Source: Thermosynechococcus sichuanensis E542
GTDB taxonomy: Bacteria > Cyanobacteriota > Cyanobacteriia > Thermosynechococcales > Thermosynechococcaceae
Direction: 5' to 3'
Assembly (NCBI RefSeq): GCF_003555505.1
Contig: NZ_CP032152.1
Coordinates: forward strand, 124,001 to 188,000
DNA: 64,000 nt
In this document: in pieces, positions 29,059 through 38,470 of the stretch
Layout of the letters: each line of letters opens with the position of its first letter
How positions within the stretch are numbered: position 1 is the first letter of the stretch
Program-made: the position numbers and the translations under genes
Notes under the pieces: model-generated
Seen by the model: the letters and a program-made list of their open reading frames with translations, nothing else
Told to the model about the DNA's origin: nothing
The model's database searches: none

Positions 29059-30240
29059 ATGGTCTCCCTTGCTCGCAAAAATCTTTTAGAAGACTTTAGT
29101 CGCTTTCTCGTTGCTCAACTGGGCATCACCTTTGCTGTCAGTCTCGTGACCATTCAAACGGGACTCCTTGAGGGGTTTGGTCGCTCCGCCACTCTCTTGG
29201 TGAATAAAAGCCAAGCGGATTTCTGGATTGCCTCGAGCGAGCTGCGTTATTTTGGCCTGACATTGCCCATTGAGTATCAAGCTGTCCTCGATGCCCAAGC
29301 TGTTGAAGGGGTTGCGGCCGCAGAACCCCTCCTGATGCAGTCAGCCATGTGGCGACGTTCAGAGACAGAAGCGATCGATCCAGTGCAGGTGGTGGGTATT
29401 GAACCGACGGGAACACTACTACCTTTGACGACAGTTGCTGGTGCAGCCCCGACGGAGCTAGAGGAACCCTACAGTGTCATCGTGGATCGCATTGACCTCA
29501 ATGCCCTTTCCCTCACCGCTCTGGGGGAGCAAGGTCGCGTGAATAACTACCCAGCGACGGTCATTGGCTGGACACGCGGTGTCAAATCCATTGTCTCTAG
29601 CCCCTATGTCTTTACTTCGCTGGAAACTGCGAACCTTTATTTGAACTTCCCTCGGTTTGATACCAGTGAGCCAGTCCCCGAATTTCTACCGCTTGTGTCC
29701 CCCAGCACTCGGATTACCTATGTCATGGTCAAAGCAAAGCCGGGGGAAGATTTAGCAAAGGTACAGGAACGCTTGCGAGCAGCCTTTCCCAACTATCAAG
29801 TGCTCAGTCGTGCTGCCCTGACTGAAATGACGCGGCGCTATTGGTTGGCCAGTACCAGTGTGGGATTCATTTTGGGATTAGGAGCAGGGGTGGGCATGGT
29901 TGTAGGGGTCGTGATTGTTAGTCAGATTCTCTATTCCTCGGTGAGCGATCGCCTACAGGAGTATGGCACCCTCAAAGCAATGGGGGCTTCCGACTGGTAC
30001 TTGTATCGCATTATTATTGAGCAAGCCCTGTGGATGGCCGTACTCGGTTATCTGCCCGGTTTAGGTCTCTGCTGGGGATTGGGGATGTGGACGATGCAAG
30101 CGCGTGCCATCCAAATTATCATTACTCCCCAACTTGCCTTAGCTGTTTTTAGTGTTACCGTGGCCATGTGTGTCAGTGCTTCCCTATTGGCGGTTCAAAA
30201 AGTGATGCGCCTTGATCCCGCCCAAGTGTTTCGAGCTTGA
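29059..30240 (+). CDS. DevC/MacB-type ABC transporter permease
   Basis: 393 residues. N-terminal helix (VAQLGITFAVSLVTIQTGLL), a large periplasmic domain (~45-255), then three helices near the C-terminus with DRLQEYGTLKAMGAS, the coupling segment of FtsX-like permeases. DevC proteins work with a DevA ATPase and DevB adaptor; neither is adjacent. GGAGG lies one base before the ATG, too close to be a normal ribosome site, so expression may depend on read-through or a different start. Confidence 0.88.
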   Translation: MVSLARKNLLEDFSRFLVAQLGITFAVSLVTIQTGLLEGFGRSATLLVNKSQADFWIASSELRYFGLTLPIEYQAVLDAQAVEGVAAAEPLLMQSAMWRRSETEAIDPVQVVGIEPTGTLLPLTTVAGAAPTELEEPYSVIVDRIDLNALSLTALGEQGRVNNYPATVIGWTRGVKSIVSSPYVFTSLETANLYLNFPRFDTSEPVPEFLPLVSPSTRITYVMVKAKPGEDLAKVQERLRAAFPNYQVLSRAALTEMTRRYWLASTSVGFILGLGAGVGMVVGVVIVSQILYSSVSDRLQEYGTLKAMGASDWYLYRIIIEQALWMAVLGYLPGLGLCWGLGMWTMQARAIQIIITPQLALAVFSVTVAMCVSASLLAVQKVMRLDPAQVFRA

Positions 30241-30243
30241 GTC

Positions 30244-31713
30244 ATGCCCCGCCCTACTCTCCCTTGGTCCACCTGTCCGCCTCAAGGGGAACCTGTTCTC
30301 AGTGGTTGGGAACAGGAGTTGAGTCAGGTGAACCGTTGCCCCCCTTCGCCCCCTCAAATAATCCCCTCTATCCGCGCGGCCTTTGCCTGTGCTCTCCATA
30401 TGCACCAGCCGACCATTCCAGCAGGGGAGGACGGCAGCCTCATCAGTCACTTGCAGTATATGCTGATGCATCCCCATGAAGGGGACAATCACAACGCACC
30501 CCAATTTCTCTGGTGTTATCGCCGCATGGGGGACTGGATTCCCCAATTAGTGGCTGAGGGCTGTCAACCTCGGATTATGCTCGATTACTCTGGGAATCTC
30601 CTTTGGGGTCTGGAGCAGATGGGACAAGAAGAGGTACTGGACGCCCTGCGGCGGATTACGGTGGATACCTATGCTCCCTACGTCGAATGGCTGGGCACCT
30701 GCTGGGGACATGCGGTGATGCCCTCCACTCCAATCGCCGACATTGAGTTGCATATTCGCGCTTGGCAGCATCAATTTGTGGCACTCTTTGGGGTTGAGGC
30801 GCTGCAACGGGTACAGGGCTTTTCGCTGCCAGAAATGCATTTGCCTAACCATCCGGATACCCTCTTTACCTTGGTGACCTGCCTCAAACGCTATGGTTAT
30901 CGTTGGCTGCTGGTACAGGAGCACAGTGTCGAACAATTGGATGGGTCGCCGCTGCCCTATGCCGCTAAGTATGTACCGAACGTACTCGTGGCGCGCAATT
31001 CCCACGGAGAGGTGGCGGAAATAACGGTGCTCATTAAAACCCAAGGCTCCGATACAAAACTTGTGGCACAAATGCAGCCCTATCATGAAGCCAAATATCT
31101 AGCCACTCACTGGCAAGAATCACTCTCTCCCCCCTGTGTGAGTCAAATTGCCGATGGTGAAAACGGCGGTGTGATGATGAATGAATATCCCCGCGATTTT
31201 ATGCCCGTGTGGCATGAGATTAAGGCAAATCCCCAAGCGGGGGTGGTGGGTCTCAATGGCAGTGAGTATCTTGCCCTCTTGGCGGCTCAAGGAGTAACTA
31301 CGGATCACTTTCCCCGCTGTCAGGCCGTACACCAACATCAACTCTGGCAGGCTTTAGGAGATAGCCCAATAACGCCAGAAACGGTTGCGGCAGCGATCGC
31401 CCACCTTGAGCAAACCAATCCCGATTTCTCGATGGAAGGTGCCTCTTGGACAAATCACCTCAGTTGGGTCAAGGGCTATGAGACAGTTCTGCAACCGATG
31501 GAACGCCTGAGTGCCGAGTTTCACCGCATCTATGATCCTTTGGTAGCAGCTGATCCGCAAGTGACCCAAAGCCCTGCCTACCGCGAAGCGCTCCTCTATC
31601 TGCTGACATCGCAAACCAGTTGCTTTCGCTATTGGGGAAGTGGCCGCTGGACAGACTATGCAACAACGATTTGCGATCGCGGGATGGCACTGTTGCAAGC
31701 AACCAGCGTTTGA
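30244..31713 (+). CDS. Glycoside hydrolase family 57 protein
   Basis: 489 residues. GH57 enzymes act on alpha-glucans (amylase, branching or related activities). Visible motifs: HMHQP near residue 53 (motif 1), GTCWGHAVMP, PEMHLPN near the expected nucleophile region, and DGENGG as motif 4. The N-terminal ~45 residues are proline-rich and unlike the family. Starts three bases after the ABC permease stop. Which reaction it performs cannot be told; glycogen metabolism is plausible. Confidence 0.88.
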   Translation: MPRPTLPWSTCPPQGEPVLSGWEQELSQVNRCPPSPPQIIPSIRAAFACALHMHQPTIPAGEDGSLISHLQYMLMHPHEGDNHNAPQFLWCYRRMGDWIPQLVAEGCQPRIMLDYSGNLLWGLEQMGQEEVLDALRRITVDTYAPYVEWLGTCWGHAVMPSTPIADIELHIRAWQHQFVALFGVEALQRVQGFSLPEMHLPNHPDTLFTLVTCLKRYGYRWLLVQEHSVEQLDGSPLPYAAKYVPNVLVARNSHGEVAEITVLIKTQGSDTKLVAQMQPYHEAKYLATHWQESLSPPCVSQIADGENGGVMMNEYPRDFMPVWHEIKANPQAGVVGLNGSEYLALLAAQGVTTDHFPRCQAVHQHQLWQALGDSPITPETVAAAIAHLEQTNPDFSMEGASWTNHLSWVKGYETVLQPMERLSAEFHRIYDPLVAADPQVTQSPAYREALLYLLTSQTSCFRYWGSGRWTDYATTICDRGMALLQATSV

Positions 31714-31746
31714 GAGGGAGTTTTCTGAAAATTTGTAGAATGAATT

Positions 31747-33303
31747 ATGGCATGGCAAAACTGGTGCATACCTCCTTTAGGAGCGATTGTGGCGGGTTCC
31801 CTCGCTGTCGCCCTTACCCGTGAACCGCTTCCTGTGGTGGTGGTCAGTTCTGCGGGAGCATGGGTGGGCACTTGGGTACAGGAGCGTCAGCGTCATTCCC
31901 TAACCCCCCAGATCGCAGACCTCCTCCAACGTTTAGAAGAAAGACTGGAACACCTTGAAACCCGAACTTCTGGGAATGGCCCGCGGCGTACTGCTATTTT
32001 CTACGACATTGAAAACCTGATCAAAGGCTATAACATCAAAGCTGCTGATGTGGCCAAAATCTCCCTCGGTGCCATCCAAGCCCATATTCGCCAAGCCTAC
32101 CCCATCGAGCGGGTGCTGCTGCAACGTGCCTATGCCAACTGGAGTGATGCTCGCCTTGGGTCGCTGCGCCGGGAAATGCACCAATTGGGGATTGAGCCTG
32201 TACAGGTCTTTGGTTTTTCCTACGAAAATCGCAAAAATGCTGCTGATATTCAATTAGCCATTGATGTGGTGGATTTGATTTTTCAGGACGACCGCTTTGA
32301 TACGTTTGTGATTGTCTCCGGCGATGGTGGCTTTGGCTCCCTTGCCAAGAAGTTGCGGCAGTACGGCAAAACGGTAATTGGCTGCGCCTACGAGGATGCG
32401 GCTGGCAAGAGTTTTCAGGCCATTTGTGATGCCTTTGTCCACATCCCTGATCCCACAGTAAAACCCCGCCCGCCGGTTGTCAGTTCTGCCCCCCTCCTTG
32501 AGACGCCAACCCCCTCAGCAATTCCCTTAGATCCCGATAATCGTCGTTTGTGTGCGGATTTGAGTGTCAGTTTGGCTCGTCATACGGAAGGAGCGATCGC
32601 TAAAACGCGGCAGATTCTCGATTGGTACCGCCGTGATCCAGAGTGCGGTAAACTTCTGCGCGAGGAAGGGCTACCCATTAGTAAAGTCCAGGGAGCGGTG
32701 CAAGCTCTGCTGCCCAACTTTGATATTTTGCTATTGGGGATGGTCAAGTTCTCGGAATACCTGCGCTACGTCTGCAAAAACACGATCTTCTGCGTCTTTC
32801 ATCCTCAGGGCAGTGTCAATCAACTGCGTCTTGGCCTACGGGAGCATCTTCCCCCCAGTGCTGTGGTGATGGCCAATTTTGAAAAGCGTCCCCTCCATAG
32901 TCTGGCAACCTATCGCGCTTTGCTCAGTCACGAACGGGTGGCGATCGCTCAACCTACAGCCTTGGCTCATGTTTTGACGTGGCTCCTTGACCATCGCGAT
33001 TGCGCTGCAACCTTAGAGGAACTGGCCACTATGCTTGAGCAAACTGCACCAGCGGCGATCAGTCGCAGTCAAATTGAGATAGCTTTGAATAACTGCCAAG
33101 CGGCGAATATTCTCGTGCCGGCTCCCCACACGGGCGATCGCTATTTTGTTGCTGCGAAAATCACAACGCTGCCCGCAGCCTATGCAGCACTCATCCAGTG
33201 GTTAGACCAAACCCTTCAGGTGTTTTTTGAACGGCTGGGGGCACATCCGAAACCAGAACTCTTGCGGGCCTTAGTTGAGCCATCTGTTTCATTACCCAAG
33301 TAG
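31747..33303 (+). CDS. NYN-domain ribonuclease-like protein with OST-HTH/LOTUS domain and N-terminal anchor
   Basis: 518 residues. Residues ~9-44 are hydrophobic (GAIVAGSLAVALT, VVVVSSAGAWVGTW), likely a membrane hairpin, followed by a short coiled coil (LLQRLEERLEHLE). The NYN domain (~80-235) has the acidic residues of the PIN-like fold: Asp87/Glu89 (FYDIEN), Asp167 (NAADIQL) and Asp193 (SGDGGF). A LOTUS-like helical domain follows (~270-345, GLPISKVQGAVQALLP and FSEYLRYV). The last ~170 residues look like further winged-helix repeats. Probably an RNase or RNA-binding protein held at a membrane; the target is unknown. Confidence 0.85.
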   Translation: MAWQNWCIPPLGAIVAGSLAVALTREPLPVVVVSSAGAWVGTWVQERQRHSLTPQIADLLQRLEERLEHLETRTSGNGPRRTAIFYDIENLIKGYNIKAADVAKISLGAIQAHIRQAYPIERVLLQRAYANWSDARLGSLRREMHQLGIEPVQVFGFSYENRKNAADIQLAIDVVDLIFQDDRFDTFVIVSGDGGFGSLAKKLRQYGKTVIGCAYEDAAGKSFQAICDAFVHIPDPTVKPRPPVVSSAPLLETPTPSAIPLDPDNRRLCADLSVSLARHTEGAIAKTRQILDWYRRDPECGKLLREEGLPISKVQGAVQALLPNFDILLLGMVKFSEYLRYVCKNTIFCVFHPQGSVNQLRLGLREHLPPSAVVMANFEKRPLHSLATYRALLSHERVAIAQPTALAHVLTWLLDHRDCAATLEELATMLEQTAPAAISRSQIEIALNNCQAANILVPAPHTGDRYFVAAKITTLPAAYAALIQWLDQTLQVFFERLGAHPKPELLRALVEPSVSLPK

Positions 33304-33311
33304 GCATCACC

Positions 33312-34016
33312 ATGGCCTTTCCTTGGTTGGTGTGGCTAGAGACCTGTGAGAGCACGAATACTTGGGCATTGCACCATGCCGATCAACTCTATGGAGGGCA
33401 AGTCATCTATACGCAGGCACAAACACGGGGGCGAGGTCAGTATAACCGTACTTGGCAGTCTCCGAAGGGAGTGTTGACCGCCTCCTTTATCCTGCCGCAG
33501 TCACCAGGGATCGTTGCGCCCAGTGTCCAAGCAGGGATAGCAGTCATGCGTGCCCTAAGGGCGCTGCGCCCAGCAGTGGATCGCCATCTGCAACTAAAGT
33601 GGCCGAATGATGTCATGGCTCAGGGCAAGAAACTGGCAGGAATTCTCTGTGAAAGTCGTTCCCCTTGGTTGGTGGTGGGAGTGGGGCTGAACCGTTGTGT
33701 TGATGTTGAGGTGATGGGGCTTCCCCAAGCTATGAGTCTGCATACCCTTCTTGATCCCTGTGAAGCGGTACCCACCGACTTGGAACTCTTGGCGGCGATT
33801 CGGGCTGAACTCCTCTGGTGCTGGCAACAATCACAGGGGGCGGAGGTAGTTGCGGAGCGGGATTTTCTGCGGGGGCGATCGCTCACGCTTGTCCAAGGAA
33901 AACAGAGGTGGCAGGGCATCGGGGTGGGAATTAGCGATCGCGGCACATTGCAGGTGCGCCTCACCAATGGCGAAGTGCGGGAATTTAGCAGTGGCCATGT
34001 AATCTACGCCCCCTAG
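33312..34016 (+). CDS. birA: Biotin-[acetyl-CoA-carboxylase] ligase
   Basis: 234 residues, without the N-terminal DNA-binding domain of E. coli BirA, so a ligase only. Attaches biotin to the carboxylase carrier protein. Visible: the STNTWALHHA start, the biotinyl-AMP loop TRGRGQYNRTW, LKWPNDVMAQGKKLAGIL, and VVGVGLNR. Begins nine bases after the NYN gene stop. Confidence 0.94.
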   Translation: MAFPWLVWLETCESTNTWALHHADQLYGGQVIYTQAQTRGRGQYNRTWQSPKGVLTASFILPQSPGIVAPSVQAGIAVMRALRALRPAVDRHLQLKWPNDVMAQGKKLAGILCESRSPWLVVGVGLNRCVDVEVMGLPQAMSLHTLLDPCEAVPTDLELLAAIRAELLWCWQQSQGAEVVAERDFLRGRSLTLVQGKQRWQGIGVGISDRGTLQVRLTNGEVREFSSGHVIYAP

Positions 34017-34085
34017 AATGGATTGCGGAAGTGGACAGCCCGTCTGCAAAAATGGTTCTTGGTACTACAACCGTCTGAGGTGTGC

Positions 34086-35384
34086 ATGAAGGGTTGGCAG
34101 GTCTATTGGCAACGGGCGATCGCTTTCGTTCTCAGCATCGTTCTCCTGTGGTCAGTGGGGGACACCGCAGCGGCAAAATCTAGCGGCTCGCTGGCAGAGG
34201 TGGCGGCTCCTGTGGCCATTGAGGATATGAAGGATTGGTTCGATCGCTATGAACCTCGACTGCAAATTCTCGCCCCGGAGGCCAACCAAACCCTCCAAAG
34301 CCGCAATGTCACCGTCAAGCTCAGCGTCCAAGGGCTGCGCCTGTTTCAGGATCAGCGCACAGGGTTAGGCCCCCATGTGGAGGTGGTGCTCGATGATCTA
34401 CCCAGCCGCAGTGTCTATGACCTGAGCACCCCGATTGAATTTACGAACCTTGAGCCGGGAACGCACCTGCTGCGCGCCTTTGTCGTGTATCCATGGGGTG
34501 AAAGCCTGAAGAATCCCCTTGCCTATGCCCAAACCACCTTTCATCTCTACACCGCCGATGAGGACACTCGATCTGCCAGTCTTCCCCTGATCACCTACAA
34601 TCAGCCCAGCGGTACCTATGGCGCTGAGCCAGTGCTTCTCGACTTCTATCTCAGCAACCTGCCGTTGGATCAGCACTTCAACAACGAGAAGGTATGGCAG
34701 GTGCGCTGCACGATCAATGGTCAATCCTTCACGGTCGATCGCTGGCAGGCCTACTATCTAACCGGGCTTCAGGCGGGGGATAACTGGGTGCGCCTCGAAC
34801 TTCTTGATGGCAACGGCCAGCGGATTCCCTCTCCCTACAATCCCATTACCCGCCTCGTCACCTATCAACCCAATGGCAAGGATGTCCTCTCGCGCCTGCT
34901 GCGGGGAGAACTGGCGGCGAAAAATCTCCAAAGCAGCCTCAGTCCAGATCTACCCAGCAACCTGCCTCCCGAACCCACACCAGAACCAACGCCTGTGGTT
35001 GAGGAACCCGCTAGTGCTCCCGAAGTTCCTGTTGCTCAAGAATCTGCACCAGCACCAACCGCAGAGGAAGTAGAGGAGGTGCCACCCACCCCTGAACCCC
35101 CAGAGGAAACCCCTGTTGCCCCAGAGCCAGCCCCAGAACCGACGGCTACACTTAAAGCTGAAAAAGAAACACTACCGCCGGCACCTCCGCCGCAAAAACC
35201 TTTCTGGCAGCGTCTGAATCCCTTCAAGAAAGCAGAAAGCCCCACTCGTTCTGTCCTTGTCAGCCCGCGAGTCAAACCCTCTCCTTCTGTGGATGAACCC
35301 ACCCCAGCGGTCACTGAACCAGACACTGCCCCCACTCCAGAGGATTTGCCACAATTAGAAGAGCCAACGACCCCTCAGGAGTAA
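34086..35384 (+). CDS. Exported proline/glutamate-rich hypothetical protein
   Basis: 432 residues from the ATG at 34086, which has GAGGTG upstream; the frame to 34023 is less likely. Residues ~8-30 form a signal peptide or anchor (IAFVLSIVLLW ... TAAA). The middle ~55-290 has two beta-rich Ig-like stretches (LQILAPEANQTLQSRNV, YNQPSGTYGAEPVLLDF). From ~300 a low-complexity tail of PEPTPE- and PAPEP-like repeats may span the periplasm or peptidoglycan. A basic WQRLNPFKKAE segment interrupts the tail. Function unknown. Confidence 0.72.
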   Translation: MKGWQVYWQRAIAFVLSIVLLWSVGDTAAAKSSGSLAEVAAPVAIEDMKDWFDRYEPRLQILAPEANQTLQSRNVTVKLSVQGLRLFQDQRTGLGPHVEVVLDDLPSRSVYDLSTPIEFTNLEPGTHLLRAFVVYPWGESLKNPLAYAQTTFHLYTADEDTRSASLPLITYNQPSGTYGAEPVLLDFYLSNLPLDQHFNNEKVWQVRCTINGQSFTVDRWQAYYLTGLQAGDNWVRLELLDGNGQRIPSPYNPITRLVTYQPNGKDVLSRLLRGELAAKNLQSSLSPDLPSNLPPEPTPEPTPVVEEPASAPEVPVAQESAPAPTAEEVEEVPPTPEPPEETPVAPEPAPEPTATLKAEKETLPPAPPPQKPFWQRLNPFKKAESPTRSVLVSPRVKPSPSVDEPTPAVTEPDTAPTPEDLPQLEEPTTPQE

Positions 35385-35388
35385 AACC

Positions 35389-35793
35389 ATGCAAGGAACC
35401 GCCTTGGCCACTGTTCGCCTTCAACCCTCATTTGCCGTCCCTCTAGGCGTGCTACTGTTGAGTGTGCCCCTATGGTGGCTGTACTGGTGGCTGGGCTTAC
35501 CCATCTCCCTCTTTGCCCTATTTTTGGCTGTACAGGCGGCAACGCTGCGCTTGGAATTTACAGCAACGGCTCTCGATGTCTATCGCGGCAGCCAACAGAT
35601 TCGCCACTTTCCCTATCAGCAATGGCAGCACTGGGAGGTCTTTTGGCCAGCCTTTCCCATCCTTTTTTATTTTCGGGAAGTGAAGAATATCCACTTTCTG
35701 CCGATTCTGTTTGACGCCAAAACTCTAGTACAATGCCTCCAAGAACGCTGCCCACGCACAGCCTTTATTTCCACGGTTCGCAATGACGGATGA
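35389..35793 (+). CDS. DUF3119 family membrane protein
   Basis: 134 residues. Two N-terminal hydrophobic helices (~15-50) are followed by LRLEFTATALDVYRG and FYFREVKNIHFLPILFDAKTL, typical of this cyanobacterial family. Unknown function. Its last 11 bp overlap the DUF3086 gene; the pair commonly occurs together. Confidence 0.85.
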   Translation: MQGTALATVRLQPSFAVPLGVLLLSVPLWWLYWWLGLPISLFALFLAVQAATLRLEFTATALDVYRGSQQIRHFPYQQWQHWEVFWPAFPILFYFREVKNIHFLPILFDAKTLVQCLQERCPRTAFISTVRNDG

Positions 35794-36751
35794 CCCTACG
35801 CTGACGGATGCCTCTGAACCCACGCCAGAGGAAGTAACTGCTCTCAAAGCCCAGCGCGATGCCCTCAAAGCAGAGATTCAAGCCCTCGATGCGGAGTTTC
35901 ATCGTCTTGTCCACGATCGCCTCAAGTCCCTTGAAGAGCGGCAACAAAGTCTGCAACTCACCATTGAGCAACTAGAACGGCGCAAGGAACGCATTGAGCA
36001 GGAACTACGCCGCAACTTTCTGGGTGCCTCCCAAGAACTCGCGATTCGGGTGCAGGGGTTCAAGGAGTTTCTCGTCAAGAGCATGCAGGAGTTGGCTGCC
36101 ACCGTCGAGGAAATGGAATTGCTGCCCCCGCCGCCCGCTGTAGCGGAAACTGCCCCTGCCCCAGCAGAAACAGTGACAACACCGCCTAAGTTGGTGCTTG
36201 ATGAGGGATTTCAGGAGGAAGCGGATCGGATTCGCCGTTTGCTAGAGCAATATCGCAGTAGCCCCAACTACTATGGCCCCCCTTGGCAGTTGCGACGCAC
36301 CTTTGAGCAGATCCATGCTGAGCGGGTAGAAAGCTGGTTTTTTGATCTGGGGGGACGGGGTGCCCTGCGATCGCTCCCCAGTCGGCTGCAAAATATCCTT
36401 GTTGCCTCGGCAATCATCTCGATCCTGCGGGACTTCTATGGCGATATGTTGCGGGTTTTGGTTTTGGCTGATTCCCCTGAGCGGCTGGGGGACTGGCGAC
36501 GCGGTTTACAGGACTGCTTAGGGATTAACCGCCAAGATTTTGGCCCCGATCAGGGGGTGGCACTCTTTGAATCTGCGGATGCCTTGGCCTTTCGGGCCGA
36601 TCGCCTTGAGCAGGAGGACTACATTCCCCTGATTCTCATTGATGATTCCCAACCTCAGGTTAGTCTTTCGCTGCTGCAATATCCCTTGCTCTTGGGCTTT
36701 GCCCCTGAACCCCAGTTGCGTCCTAGTCGTAGTGCTGATTTCTTTGAGTAA
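35783..36751 (+). CDS. DUF3086 family protein
   Basis: 322 residues. The N-terminal ~110 residues are a strongly charged coiled coil (LEERQQSLQLTIEQLERRKE), then a proline-rich linker with PPPPAVAETAPAPAET, and a compact C-terminal domain starting near DEGFQEEADRIRRLLEQY. Unknown function. Overlaps DUF3119 by 11 bp and precedes plsY by 23 bp, suggesting one operon. Confidence 0.82.
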   Translation: MTDDPTLTDASEPTPEEVTALKAQRDALKAEIQALDAEFHRLVHDRLKSLEERQQSLQLTIEQLERRKERIEQELRRNFLGASQELAIRVQGFKEFLVKSMQELAATVEEMELLPPPPAVAETAPAPAETVTTPPKLVLDEGFQEEADRIRRLLEQYRSSPNYYGPPWQLRRTFEQIHAERVESWFFDLGGRGALRSLPSRLQNILVASAIISILRDFYGDMLRVLVLADSPERLGDWRRGLQDCLGINRQDFGPDQGVALFESADALAFRADRLEQEDYIPLILIDDSQPQVSLSLLQYPLLLGFAPEPQLRPSRSADFFE

Positions 36752-36774
36752 TTCCAGTCCCCTCGGAGGCTGCC

Positions 36775-37416
36775 GTGACCACTGTATTGATCCTTGGACT
36801 ACTGGCGCTCATTAGCTACCTGCTCGGCTCAATTCCCACGGGCTACCTCTTGGCGAAAGCACTGCGGGGGATTGATATTCGGGAGCATGGCTCTGGCTCA
36901 ACGGGAGCAACCAATGTGCTGCGGGTGGTGGGCAAAGGCCCTGGACTGGTGACGTTTTTAGTCGATGTGGGCAAGGGACTAGGGGCAGTGCTCTTGGCGC
37001 GGTGGGTCTTGGGGCAATCTTGGAGTACAGTACCCGCCAGTTGGTTGGAATTTGTGCTGCTGGCGATCGCCTTCATTGCCGTTCTAGCCCACAGTAAGCC
37101 GGTTTGGTTAGGCTGGCGCGGCGGCAAATCCGTTGCCACTGGTTTAGGGGTACTTCTTGCCCTCAATGCCCCCACTGCTTTGGCCACCTTTGCGGTATTT
37201 CTAGTGGTCTTGGCGGTCAGCCGCATCGTCTCCCTGAGTTCAATTACGGCTGCTATCTCCTTACCCTTCTGGTTTTGGTTCTTTACCCAGTCGTGGCCGT
37301 TTATTGGCTTTAGTGTGATTGCAGGTGCCTTTGTGATTTGGCGACACCAGACGAATATCCAACGTCTGCTGGCAGGGACAGAGCCACGCTTGGGAACCCC
37401 TATCTCGGAAGGATAG
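36775..37416 (+). CDS. plsY: Acyl-phosphate glycerol-3-phosphate acyltransferase PlsY
   Basis: 213 residues from a GTG. Integral membrane enzyme that starts phospholipid synthesis by acylating glycerol-3-phosphate from acyl-phosphate. The three family motifs are clear: GSIPTGYLLAK with GSGSTGATNVLR, HSKPVWLGWRGGKSVATGLG, and the C-terminal WRHQTNIQRLLAGTE. Last gene of the DUF3119-DUF3086-plsY group. Confidence 0.95.
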   Translation: MTTVLILGLLALISYLLGSIPTGYLLAKALRGIDIREHGSGSTGATNVLRVVGKGPGLVTFLVDVGKGLGAVLLARWVLGQSWSTVPASWLEFVLLAIAFIAVLAHSKPVWLGWRGGKSVATGLGVLLALNAPTALATFAVFLVVLAVSRIVSLSSITAAISLPFWFWFFTQSWPFIGFSVIAGAFVIWRHQTNIQRLLAGTEPRLGTPISEG

Positions 37417-37516
37417 CTTTGTTAAAAAAACACTTTTGGACAGGTTCGGAGTTTGCCCCCCATATTTGAGAAAACGGTTGTATTTGTACATTTGGAAAGC
37501 CTCTGAGCTTGCTACC

Positions 37517-37552
37517 ATGAGTGGATACCAGTTTTGGTGGGGAGATTTGTGA
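37517..37552 (+). CDS. Possible 11-residue leader peptide before argF
   Basis: A short frame reading MSGYQFWWGDL whose TGA shares its A with the argF start (TGATG). Such an arrangement could couple translation. It has no arginine codons, so arginine attenuation is not indicated, and the sequence also contains the argF ribosome site, so it may be accidental. Confidence 0.2.
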   Translation: MSGYQFWWGDL

Positions 37553-38466
37553 TGGAAACCCTGCGGGGGCGTGATTTGCTGAGCATCGCTGACCTTTCAC
37601 GGGCAGAGGCAGAGTATCTGCTAGATTTGGCAGCACAGATGAAAATCGGTAAGGTGGCTCCCCAGTGTCCCAAGGTCTTGGGGCTGCTGTTTCAGAAGGC
37701 TTCGACCCGTACCCGTGTCAGCTTTACGGTGGCAATGTACCAACTGGGCGGCCAAGTCATTGACCTGAATCCCCAATCCACGCAGGTGGGACGCGGTGAG
37801 CCGTTGCCGGATACCGCACGGGTATTGGATCGCTATTTGGATGCGGTGGCGATTCGCACCTATGGTCAGGCGGAACTGCAACTGTTTGCTGACTATGCGC
37901 GGATACCCGTGATTAATGCCCTCACCGATCGCGAGCATCCCTGTCAGATTTTGGCGGATCTGCTGACGCTACGGGAATCCTTTGGCACATTGGCGGGACT
38001 GACCCTCTGCTACATTGGCGATGGCAATAATGTGGCGCATTCTTTACTCCTAGGCTGTGCCCTCTTGGGGGTGAATATTCGTGTGGCTTCCCCACCGCAG
38101 TTTGCGCCTTTGCCGGAGATTGTGGCGCAAGCCAAGGCACTGAGTGGCGGTAAGAGTGAAGTGACTGTTCTCACGGATCCACAGACGGCAGCGAAGGGTG
38201 CCCACGCCCTTTACACCGATGTTTGGGCCAGTATGGGACAGGAAGCAGAAGCGGGCGATCGCCAGCCCATTTTTCAGCCCTACCAAATCAATGATCAACT
38301 CCTCGCCCTTGCGGATCCACGGGCGATCGTTCTCCACTGTCTGCCGGCGCACCGCGAGGAAGAAATTACCGCCAGTGTCCTTGAAGGGCCGCAGTCTCGG
38401 GTTTGGGAGCAGGCGGAAAATCGTCTCCATGCCCAGAAGGCGCTGCTGGCCAGTCTCTTGGGATAG
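37552..38466 (+). CDS. argF: Ornithine carbamoyltransferase
   Basis: 304 residues from the ATG at 37552 with GGGGAG upstream; an in-frame upstream start adds six residues. Converts ornithine and carbamoyl phosphate to citrulline in arginine synthesis. Visible: carbamoyl-phosphate loop FQKASTRTRVSF, the HPCQILADLLTL block, DVWASMGQE, and HCLPAHREEEI. Confidence 0.97.
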   Translation: METLRGRDLLSIADLSRAEAEYLLDLAAQMKIGKVAPQCPKVLGLLFQKASTRTRVSFTVAMYQLGGQVIDLNPQSTQVGRGEPLPDTARVLDRYLDAVAIRTYGQAELQLFADYARIPVINALTDREHPCQILADLLTLRESFGTLAGLTLCYIGDGNNVAHSLLLGCALLGVNIRVASPPQFAPLPEIVAQAKALSGGKSEVTVLTDPQTAAKGAHALYTDVWASMGQEAEAGDRQPIFQPYQINDQLLALADPRAIVLHCLPAHREEEITASVLEGPQSRVWEQAENRLHAQKALLASLLG

Positions 38467-38470
38467 GGTG

